DNA of 64,000 nt. Origin: Phoronis australis (Eukaryota > Phoronida > Phoronidae). The notes beneath the pieces were generated by a model, which saw nothing but the letters and a program-made list of their open reading frames with translations, searched no databases and was not told the origin of the DNA. Every line of letters starts with the position of its first letter. Within the stretch, counting starts at the first letter, position 1. Shown in pieces: positions 31,736-42,700 of this stretch. A program made the translations under genes and the position numbers. The stretch covers positions 107,678-171,677 of the forward strand of contig NMRA01000526.1 of assembly GCA_002633005.1 (NCBI GenBank), written 5' to 3'.

Positions 31736-31741
31736 AATAAA
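31736..31741 (+). terminator. Candidate poly(A) signal of the unidentified gene
   Basis: AATAAA lies about 147 bp after the TAG stop at 31587. It faces the minus-strand signal at 31773-31778. Confidence 0.5.
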
Positions 31742-31772
31742 CCAGTGTAGTTGTACATTTCCAAACGTTTTC

Positions 31773-31778
31773 TTTATT
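31773..31778 (-). terminator. Candidate poly(A) signal of ALKBH4
   Basis: TTTATT on the plus strand (AATAAA on minus) lies about 940 bp after the ALKBH4 stop. A nearer minus-strand signal cannot be excluded. Confidence 0.4.
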
Positions 31779-32720
31779 TTCTTTATATTTAAAAAATAAC
31801 TGCCCATTCCATGAACAAAGGTACCAACTTCTTAAAGTCTACAGGCAGCTGGTAACACCAAGTCATTTTTGACCCAATCACTTCACACAAGGACAACCCT
31901 TTGTGAACCAGCAGAGATTCACATGGCTGGTTGCTAAGCAGACAAGAGTTTCTCAATCCCCCCACAAGATGCAAGCCTTACTTTCCAAGGTTAGAGCTGA
32001 TTACATTTGCACAGATGTCAACAAGAACAATGCACTGCTGAGACAGGACTGCATAACTGCTGCATAAAGGAAACAAACTAACAACCTTTCAATTCATGCC
32101 GAGACTATATCCTTCATACCACATTTGAAAATTTTCTAAGAGCTTATTGAAAAGTCTGTAGATTCATCCAAATATCTATAAAACTAAAGAAGTTAACTGA
32201 AGAAATTTTTTAAAGCAGTCAGCCTACAAAATTTTACTTTTTTACGTACTATCAATCTGCCATTGATTGGGTTACTTGACCATGTCTTCTATATAAGTAT
32301 TATTAAGCACAAAAAGAGAGTCAAAATCATAGAAAAGAAGTCTAGTGTAACCTTAAGTTAGAAACTTGCAGATATGCATCACTCAAATTGTGACCACTAA
32401 CAAGCATGAAAGTTCTCACAACATTCAGCAGTAATAGAAAAATAGAAAAAAAATGATATTGGAACTAAACATGATTTGCGTCGGGATCTCCAAACAACAT
32501 AAGTGAAACAGCTCAACAAAGGGAGTTATGAGACACAGACAATACGAGAACTAACTGTGAGTCTGAAACAGCTGGAAGTCTTCTACATCAACAAAGAGTT
32601 GGGAAAGCAAAAAACTGTGAACCAAGTCATTGCATTGGAAACAAAGCTGTGAAAAGCTTTGAAGCAAAACACTATGAAATCAGCATAAGATTACTCTTTA
32701 ATACTACACTCCATTTGTCC
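31779..32720 (-). other. ALKBH4 3' UTR and convergent intergenic region
   Basis: Non-coding between the facing poly(A) signals and the ALKBH4 stop codon. No repeats recognised. Confidence 0.45.
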
Positions 32721-35700
32721 TCATTTCACAACAACACCTTTGTAAGTCAAAGCAATGTCGAGGAGTTGTTTACCCTCACTAAGCCGATCTCCACCCTGTA
32801 GAAACTCTGTGGACAACTCTCTCAAAGTCACAGCAAGTCTCCTGCTGGTGATATGTTCTCTTTTAATGCCATGCTTCCAACTGTAACGAGCAGCACCGGA
32901 TACAACAATCAACGAACGTCTTAGCAATGGAACAAGAACTTCAACACCAGGTTCATCATCTCTGGTCATACACAAGGAAGTATCAGCCAACAAGTTCAAG
33001 GTCACAAGCCTTTCGCCCCACAACCAGAAATCGTCAAAGTGGGCATCAATTGCAGCGCCTCTTTCTGGCGTATATTCCAAATGACATTGTTCGACAGGTG
33101 CAAAGTCTTTTAGTCTGTCAAATGAATGCATCCTGTTGACAAATTTCTCACTGAAAGGAGGTAGCCCGGTAAACACTGATGATTTGATCTTCTGCTTTTT
33201 GAAGTTTACCTTTGGTCCAAAATCCTAAAAAAACAAAGAAACCAGACATTATTAAAAGCAGCTATTTTTCACATTGCCTAACAACTTCACTTTCAAGACT
33301 GTAAAAGGAAAATTTTCAGCGATTTGGCAGAATTTTGGCTTCAAGCTACAAGCTCTAGGTGGAGCCCTTCCCCAGGAAGGAGGTCCGCCACTTTTGTGTA
33401 GTAGTTGGCGAAAAGACTGTGAGCAGCGTGGAATATTACATCATAGTTTAACTGCAATAAAGTATTCAGATCAAAATGAAATGGATAGGTTACATTAATA
33501 AACATGAAGACAAATTTGACCAAGTTGGCCGCATAGTCTCTTATACGTCTTGTCAGTTGGTGAAGCGCTAGTGTCTATGCCAGCCTTATTCACACTAGGT
33601 TTATGGAATCATAGTCCAAAATTAGAAAACAAGCCTTGAAAAATACGCTGTTAACGTGACTGTTTAAATTTAACTAATTAGAAAAAATCATCCTGATATG
33701 AAGGAGAAAAATATCATTTTGAGAACAAACAGAAACAGAGGTCAAAGGTCAAAACCTGTTTCCTTCTTCCAGATTGTGATGGGGTCCACGGTATTTCATC
33801 AATTTCTTTAGCAAGTTCTTCCTCCTCCTGGACAGATACAAAGTTTTCTTCTATCCAAATTCCAGGGAATTCCAACAGAGTTCCACGGTGAGGGTGACAA
33901 GCGTCTGTCCAAGCCTTTTGACACTTCACACAGAAGGTGAACGTCTTGACCTATGACGCAGGGTATTTGAAATTATAACAACAAGAATATTGATTATTTC
34001 AGTAACCTTTATACTTTGTACATAAAAAGCCACCCGCCCATAGCACACGCTAGGTATATATACAGAGACACACTGATGTATATCAAAAACAGAAGAATAT
34101 ATATAAGGATTTAGACACAAGCTCCTAACACAGAAGCTTTTCTGATAAATTTTGACAGATTAACCAAGAAAGTACTTGAACGTTCATTCATGCGACTTAA
34201 AAAGGATATAGTATAGCATTGTGGCAATTGTGGAATAACTGGATCCTCAAGTGAACATACAAAAACCAGCTTGTTAAGAAGTGAAATTCATATTCAATTT
34301 CATACAAATTAAATTTCTTGCAATATTTGCACAGCCTTAATTCTCTATCTACTCTTCCTCGCGCCACCTCGATTTCAAGAGTATGAGAAGAACAACATAT
34401 TTTGGCTATTACCTGCAAATCTCACCACATTTTATAACTTTCAGATATGGAGTAACATTTAAGATCTTATGCAACTCGGCAAAAAGTACAAGTTAGTTTA
34501 CTATTTTTACTTTACAATCTCATTCTTGGAAGGTGCAGTTTTTAACTCTCGGAGTAAATACTTCAAAAAGGCACCAATATTTCTTCAGTAACAGTAAAGG
34601 AATTTATGAGTTTGTACAAAATACATCAATGTGTTGAAAGTGACTTTGTTACCAGACAGCTGCAATTTACAGACACTCTGCCCAGGGGCAAAATACTAGA
34701 AATCTAAATTTGGCCACTTAGCATGATGTCAACTCGCCAAAGGCAACTTGGCAAAATTCTCAGGTCCCCGAATGGTAAATGAGGTCACATAAACAAAGAA
34801 ACACCTGTATGCAGTTGGGGTTCCTGATTTTTCTGTGTTTATTTGATATATTTCAATAGTTTATTGGTGGGTACCAATAAATATGGTAATTACGTCTGGT
34901 CTGGCATTGGAACTACTTTGTATTAGCGTGAAATCGCATGTTACTGGCCAAATAAAGGCTTGTGGTTTATTCAGGAAATTCCACCGACCAAAGAGGGGGG
35001 CGGGGAGTTTCAGGTCAGTCTATCATGACCAAAAAGGAAGCCCTGTCTCACTCACAAATGGGTCCCTCATACATCGTGGTGACCAGTGTGTAGAAGTGAA
35101 GGTTGGGTCCAATCTCGTTGCCCAAGGCCTGCCACGGACCCCTCGAAAGCTGCATCGGCCGGGGAACAGTTGAAAAATTGGTTCCAAAATGTGGGAGTTG
35201 TAATTACAAGGGATGCACACTTTTTATAGGCAATGACCATCGCCTCTGTTGGCCTGAACCAGAGGCAATGCAGCTCCTATAGGCGCTCTGTACACCGGAA
35301 GCTTTTCGGCGAATTATGCCTCGCACCGACTAAACCATCAAAGTCACGTTGTTATAAATACCTTTTGCGCATAGAGGAACACCTTAGGAGGTTGTCGATG
35401 TGTTTAATTCCTTCCAACTCGAACAAATACTCCTGTTATCAAACCTTTTCTTCGAGCAGTCCCTATTTCAGTTCCCAAAATCGTGAACTCAACATTTTCA
35501 CTCGGCGCACGCCAAAAGATTCTTTTAACCAGGTCGAAGGTCAGAAGTTGAGGTCCTACCGGCGAACTTTGAAAGCTGAAGTTCCCGCCCTTTGCGTAAG
35601 TGCTGTCGGGAACCTGCCGTGCATTTGCCGTGTTTTTAAACATTAAAATGTCAAATATGTGCACAAAGACTATTAAATGTCATATCAACAGCATTTATTT

Positions 35701-36473
35701 TTATCAAATACAAACAATAATTTATTGAAATACAATCAGTTTCAAGTAACGCCAATCAAAGACAAGTATAAATGGTGGCATTTTGGAAACGAATATTTGA
35801 CTGACAAGACCGCAGTGGCTCACCTTTATTTAAAAATTGAGGTCATGAAGTCACATCACCTAGCGAGCGCAGTAAAAATTGGAGCGTGCGCAGTATAAAA
35901 ATGATGAGTTCACGATTTTGGGAACTGAAATAGGGACTGCTCGAAGAAAAAGTTTGATAACGGGAGTATTTGTTCGAGTTGGAAGGAATTAAACACATCG
36001 ACAACCTCCTAAGGTGTTCCTCTATGCACAAAAGGTATTTATAACAACGTGACTTTGATGGTTTAGTCGGTGCGAGGCATAATTCGCCGAAAAGCTTCCG
36101 GCGTACAGAGCGCCTTTTGGAGCTGCATCGCCTCTGGTTCGGGCCAACAGAGGCGATGGTCATTGCCTACACATTTTACAGCTTGGGGCCATGAAAAACC
36201 CTAAATGCAGCACTGGATTCAGGCCTTTTTCAGGGTTGCCGGTTGGTTCATCTGGAACACATGCATGATGCACTGCCTGGCAATATGTGATTGGTTAGGC
36301 CGGACTCGGTTGCCTAAGTAAGTTAACTATTCTAGCCCTGTCGTGCGTTCTAAACAGATCTGAAAGACCCACACCTTCGTATGTTCTGTATTCGTCACAC
36401 TTTCAGTATCCTTTTCGCACACAAGGCAACTCCTGATTCCTTTACAACCACAACTCGATCGACTCTCTCCCAT
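32721..36473 (-). CDS. ALKBH4: AlkB homolog 4, Fe(II)/2-oxoglutarate dioxygenase, complete three-exon gene
   Basis: Exons on the minus strand: 36473-36375 (ATG at 36473), 33950-33756 and 33224-32721 (stop at 32723-32721). All junctions are phase 0; 798 nt, 265 residues, somewhat shorter than the about 300-residue vertebrate protein. Exon 1 carries the family's Cys motif (SCGCKGIRSCLVCEK). Exon 2 ends with WTPSQSGRRKQ. Exon 3 starts DFGPKVNFKKQKIK and holds the iron ligands: HFDDFW (His and Asp) and a distal His in the YSWKH region, then RRLAVTLRELS, whose Arg is expected to bind 2-oxoglutarate. Known ALKBH4 is a protein demethylase reported to act on actin K84me1 and in actomyosin function. 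The active site looks intact. The exon 2 donor (CAG|GTTTTG) is weak. Intron 1 contains a 0.94-kb foldback element. Confidence 0.95.
34883..35226. other. G+C-rich block in ALKBH4 intron 1
   Basis: A locally G+C-rich stretch (including a GAGGGGGGCGGGG tract near 34993) inside an otherwise A+T-rich intron, ending where the foldback element starts. No coding or repeat identity found. Confidence 0.3.
35227..36169. mobile_element. 943-bp foldback transposon with about 270-bp inverted arms
   Basis: The left arm (35227 to about 35497) is repeated in reverse complement at about 35897-36169 with few mismatches. The outer ends are TAGGCAATGACC...GGTCATTGCCTA. Because the arms are so alike, both strands show matching open frames (35233-35646 plus, 36163-35843 minus), but these are products of the repeat, not genes. 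The spacer is about 400 bp and non-coding. No convincing target-site duplication was found (flanks CTTTTTA and CACATTTT), so the superfamily is open. Confidence 0.88.
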
Positions 36474-36753
36474 ATCGAAACTCCTCTCTGTGAAGAACAT
36501 AAATGTTACTTCCGACTTCTATAAAATAAGAAATCAAAATGTTTCAGCAGCTGTAAATGAAACACTTGGAAAGTTTTTAGCTGAGTTTTAGTCATAATTT
36601 CGATCAAAAACTATACAAAATATATTTTTAACGATTTAATAGATAACTAATGCTATTTTTATTATATTTATATATTAAATACAACAAGTGGTCTTTGCCT
36701 ATTTTTCTGCGACTAGGAGAGTTCCGAGTTCCGGGTGGTTCATTATTTGTTAC
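36474..36753. promoter_or_regulatory. Shared divergent promoter region of ALKBH4 and UBASH3
   Basis: The two start codons face away from each other across 280 bp, which must hold both 5' UTRs and both core promoters. The sequence is A+T-rich, especially 36600-36680, and has no CpG-island character. I see no certain TATA box or initiator. Confidence 0.6.
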
Positions 36754-39700
36754 ATGTCAACAGTGATGGCTACTCCTCTCCCGCCCCGTAATTCACGAAG
36801 GATTTCCTCGTCAAATGATGCTGGCGCAGTTTTACGAGCACAGTCATCTCTTGATACGCTACTTCAAATGGGATTTTCTAAGCAGAGATCGTAAGTACAC
36901 TGTTTTTACCAGTCAGGTTTTGATTATTAGACATCGAACTGTTGATTTCCGGGTTTCGTCTCAGTTAGTTATTACCTTCACATTCATTGGCGTTGTGAGT
37001 GCGAGATGAAGTATTTATTTTATTTGATATTTATTGAATAAAAGATAATGATGATAAAATTACAACTGCAATGGTACCCATGTAGTAATATCCGCGATTA
37101 CCCAACCATGGAATTGAACCAGTGACCCCCATAGGCATAAAAACGACCAGCATGCTAACCATTCAGCTATAGGCAAATTGCCGTTAGTGAGTGGCTAACA
37201 GAGGCTCAAATGATACACCGAAAGCACACCTTCCCTTGGTACCTTTACCTGGCTTTACTACCACAACACAGGTGAACCCAAGGTTTTCTACCATACAGGT
37301 CCACGACTCCTGGAACTTTTATCATCACCATCGTCTGAGGTCCGCGGGTACTAGTTAGCAGTGAGTGCTTCATCGGTAGATCATTCGTTTGCCGACTATG
37401 CCATTTGTAGTAATAGCTGAGATTACCCGATGCAGGAATCAAACCAGCGACCCCCATAAGCCGGTTTTATGGGGGTCGCTGGTTCGATTCCCAGGTCGGG
37501 TAATCTCGGACCTATATGAGAGACTACCTTGTGTTCACCTGTGTTGTGGTGGTAAAGGTACCAAGGGACGTTGATGACCTCTATGCGAGACATCCTGGTG
37601 TTCACCTTCCTGGTGGCGTGCCTGTTCCGTAGGAAAGGCGGGAATTTTGTAGATGATGTGCCTCCAGGGAATCATATGAGCCTCTGTTAGCTACTCACTA
37701 AGGGGCAATTGCCTAGCTATTAGCTGAGGGGTTAGCACGCTCACCGGTTTTATGGAGGTTGCTGGTTCGATTCCCGGGTCGGGTAATCTCACCTATTACT
37801 ACACCAGCGAGCATGCTAACCATTCAGCTAACAGGCAATTACCCGTTAGCAAGTGGCTAACAGAGGCTCATATGATTCACTTGAAGCACTCTACAACACC
37901 TATTTTACCTCAAGACAATTGACATTCTCCAATGCAGAGCTATCCGATATGCATGCAACAGCTATAGACAGACCTCCAGTGCTGCTTCAACAATTCAACT
38001 GGAGATTGCTAGCTAATAGAAGAGGGGATATGTTTTACAAATTTGTTTGTGGTATTATTGGGCAGACTAAATACCTTCACCGCCTGCTCGGTCTTTTAGG
38101 CACAACCACTCACTTTCCTTTCATATCGCCCATACTTGGCAAAATTTTCTCCTCAACTTTTTCCCCATTCACCATTAGACTGTGGAATAATCTTGAACCA
38201 AGACAAGGTAACGGCTCTCTCCATTGCTGCTTTTCTCAGCAGAATCAGCAGTTCAGGTCATCAATCTCAGATGCAAATAGTTGTGACTTTGGCCTTGTAG
38301 AAAGTCGTGTTTGTCAACAGACGATTTTTAACATGCGACTGAGTACAGCTAATGGGACTGAATCTAAGTTAATTAAGAGAGTAAAGGATCAAAGAATATG
38401 TAAAAAAGCAAATGTTATTGTTGATGGCTAAGTTTAAACTGAAATTGTTGAGCTCTCTGGTTTTCAGTATATTTTCACTCAAAAATTGTCACCAGCTCTC
38501 AGCACTGTTGTATTGGTAAAATACATGGGGGCTACCAGCCTACTAGTAGTATTTATAATGAAATAGCTAGGCTGATGAATCTGTTAGCCAGCTACTGATG
38601 TGTTGTAATAGTCAACATCATTCCCCCTTGACTTATATTGTCCTATATTTCGTCTATTCCTGATTCAAATCCATGATTATTTTTTAACATGAGATCTACT
38701 CCTAATGCTAATTCTCCACTTATTTGGCACACTCATCTCATTTCACACACAAAAAGTTTGAAAACATAATACTTTGTCTCACAATTATTACGCACAAGGC
38801 TACTTGGTGGGAATTTCTTTCCTCACCTAATCAGTGCATAGTCAGTTTTGCACTGTGGAAAATGTCAGTACTAAGCCTTGTCATTAATTCTGACTATTAA
38901 ATACATGCACTTCTTTTTAACTTTATTTTAATAAGATCTAAACATGGTATATTCATCACTTACTTTCACCTATTTAGGTCAGGGATATCTCATATCGCTG
39001 TTGTTTACTTGTGATGAAAGGGGTGACCAGAATGAGTGCTGTGTTACTCAGCCATATGCTCAAAAGAGTGTTTCACCAATGATGGCGTAAAATATTCTAG
39101 ACTTATATTATAACGAATAAAGTAATTTAATTAAGTACAGCTGTTAATTGGATTACGTTGACAACCCATAGGCTGTATTCCGTTGCTTGGGTATTCAATA
39201 AATGTGCTTCCGCATCAACTATAAAATCTGACAGAACGACAGTGTATATTTAGTTTATTTGACTCGCCCCGGTTTTCAGGAAAATCTATTTAATTGATTT
39301 TGTGGAAAACAAATAGAGAATCACTATTGGTTTCAACAGTAAAATACTGAGACATCGCACACATAGTACAGGTCGTTTGCGTCTGAGACTCTAATAGAAT
39401 TTCAGAATGTTTTGTCACTTCGATTTTACTGGCAAAACCAAGGGATGTATCTCTTAGGCCATTCTACAATATTTTGTCGCTTTTGTTTTTGTGGAAATGC
39501 CACAGAATTACCCTCTTGATGGAGTTTAATTCAAGGACTATTACCAACATTTATGTACATGTAACAGGCTGGACAAATATTGTGGAATTGCTTTCTTCGT
39601 GCTCCTTACCCCTGAATTAAGAGATTGGTCAACACTTGACACATTTTGACCTTGCTTGTTTATCAGTGCATTATCCTGTCTGGCTTTTCTTGTACTAACA

Positions 39701-42700
39701 ATTAACCAGCTAGTGGTCTATAACTGAACTCTGACCTTTTGTTTTCACTCATTTGAACTAAACATGTGACCATGAGAGCAAGGAAATAGCAATTGGTCAA
39801 ATGTGCAGTCATACAAAGTTAAAATAAGGTGTTTTTGTTACTGCAATCACATTTTAACACTGGTTATTTTTACAACCAGACTGTTTGTTGTTAAGTTAAG
39901 TGATTTATGCAAGGCAGGTTTAATAGCTTACCTAGGTGGTCATGACTCATTTCTCTTTCCTTGTTACGTGGATTATTTTACTTCCTGGTCTTTGTGAAGA
40001 ATCCTTTAACTGAAATCTGTAGCTTCCTAACATTCATGTCCTGTAACAATGTACATTTGTGGGGCCTGATGTTTGATCAGTTAGTTGTAAAACTTAATGG
40101 ATAATCTACCTCTGGAACTCTTTTGGTACAGGGGGAGTAGGGCTTCAATTTTTAATCAACGATTTTAACGTTAGTTTGGCAACCTCAAATTTCATTTGGC
40201 GACCTGGATTTTTGCCAAGTCGCCAAATGCGACTTGCCATCAAGCTAAGCGACGATCACTGGTCAGTATTAATTATTAAATGAAAATATGAAGAATGGAC
40301 AGGAAACATGATAACCAAACCTCAGTTAGAACCTGAATACATACAAGGCGTAGCTGCCTGCGCCTATACTTGAAGATTTTGGCACATGTGCCAATGTGCA
40401 AAATACTTCATTGATAAAAAGCAATATTTTAGAGATGAGTCTATGAGCCTAAATAATCTTTTCCCTCATTTTTTAACTCTAAGTGTGTCTTACTTCCACA
40501 TGTCGTGCCATTTTCCAGTACTGCTTCTTATGCTTTGTACATTCTTTTCAGTGCAAAAGCCATAGCTGCCACAGGAGATCGGGGAGTCCAGCTAGCTTCG
40601 GACTGGTCAGTAAAAGTGCTTTGATTTTAAGACATGGAGTGACATAAGCCAACATTTGTATGTACCGAGCTTAAACTTGAGTATAATTTGGAAAATACGA
40701 AGTTAACTGCAGTGGTAGGACTCTCTGCGATTGTTATTTTAAATGTACCGGTTATGAAATTAAAAGCCAAAGTAACGAACAGAAACATTTGAGTTGTGTG
40801 GGAGGAATGAAATGGTAAGATGAAGACTCTTTAGTGAGTCGTAAAAATTATTATTGTGTGGGTGTGTCCTTTTTTGTCAGTGATTGGATGACTGTATTGG
40901 GGATGTGTAATACTTGAACATTCATTTAGTCAAGGCACAATAGTTACCTATAGGATACAGAGCACAATGGATCAACTGTAGACAGTAAAACTGGAGATGG
41001 GGATCAACACAAAAGATTGATATAACTGGTTATACACATGGGTACTGTATTCAGAAGTTTAAGAAGAAAACAAAAATGTGTGTTGGCAATAAATGTTTAT
41101 AAAGGATCTGTGTTAGCACTTGAGTTCAGGGGTGTTTTGCACATTGAGAATCTGCAAATGAGGCGCTGATTGGCATCTTTTATAGTACACTTATTGTTGT
41201 GATTGTTTTGATTAAAAATCCCCAACATACCTGGTGAACATCTGGTCTACACCCTCCCCCTCTGTGTCTTGTAATGGGTGTTATCAATATCATTGTTGTT
41301 GTATTGTTATTGTATTTGTTAATTTCAAATTATGTGGTTATTGTTATGGTTAGTTTTGTTGTTGCTTTTAAGGATACCGTTTATGAGTTTATAAGCAACT
41401 GTGATAAAATTGTAAATATTGTTTCTAAAGATACACAGTGCAATAATGTCAATCACTAGGAGGGAAAAATTTGTTTTGACTATAAAATTGGTAAGTTGTA
41501 TTCATAATTTAGTAGTTAACATTTGACAGAATGTGAAGATCATTGAATATTGCGTGTTTTTTATTGTTGCAATTAACTTTCCTTCGTACTTGTGCTTTCT
41601 GAACATTAAGAATTGATCTTTTGTCTTGGTGCACCAATAACCCTCTAAAGCGTGCTTTCCTCATGACAACTCCTAGTGCTTTCAAGAATGGCTTTATTGT
41701 GACAAGTTAGTATTTTATTGTTATTGACGTCTCATGTTGGTACCTGAATTAGGCCAACTATGTGCCCTATGGTTGCCAAGCTGTTGATGGATACATTTAA
41801 ATAACTTAGGAAAAGCATGGCAGGTAACTCCATCCATCACCTTTATACGTGTATACAGGAAAATCAGCTTTTGGTGTGAGTGTCAAAAACACTCTTCTGG
41901 TAGTTTTTAATTAAGTGACACCACCTGTATGGTTTTTGAAGAGAGGACCTTGCCTGGGAGTTTTCAAAAATGTTGAGACTTGCTACTGAGAAGGGTGACT
42001 TGTATTGACCAGTTTCCCATGGAAAAATGCCTTTTCTGACAAATTTCCCAGTGAAAAGGTCCATCTTCCGACACTATTACGTGCAAAATGAATTTTTGCA
42101 CAGTTTTGCTTTGAACACCCAAAACAAAACTGCGCAAAATGCCCCTTTGTCCAACCACAAAAATCGACAGAATTTTTTTACATTATATACACTATGCATT
42201 TTCAAAATGCTTGTTGCGGACTCAGATATAGTCTGTCTGAGTTGCGGATGATTTTTGATAACTTGTGCTGCTTTGGGATAAATTGGTTTAAATTGAGATG
42301 TCAAAGGAATTCTATGAAAGTGTTAGGCTTATGGCATTTTAAAGACTTACAAATAAGGACATGGATGGGTGTTTCTTTCAGATCAAAAGCTTGAAAGCTT
42401 CTCACAATTAGGTTTCTTTTTTCATGTCCACAGTTCTTGTATATCCTAATTTTCCAGGTGCACCCCCCCATCAAAAATATAGTCTAGTCCCTCCCCAGGA
42501 TTTTGTAATTTAAAGCATGTTAGTCTGTGCAATAAACCCACCCATGCAATGATTAACAGATGCTGTCGTTTTCCTGCATTTGTGTTGTTTGAAGGACATG
42601 ATCTTACTGTAAGAATGCTGACAACAATGCCAGCAGTTTTGGTATACCATGGGCAGCGCAGCACTTAAAAAAGTGTGGGTCTATGGTCTCCTAGCCCCCC

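Noticed and set aside
35233-35646. 137-codon open frame, matched by a similar frame on the other strand at 35843-36163
   Set aside because: Both frames come from the inverted arms of one foldback element; neither shows a protein family or splice context.
37853-37925. N-terminal part of the 192-codon open frame
   Set aside because: The frame starts with GTG inside a SINE copy; only the later part resembles LINE protein.
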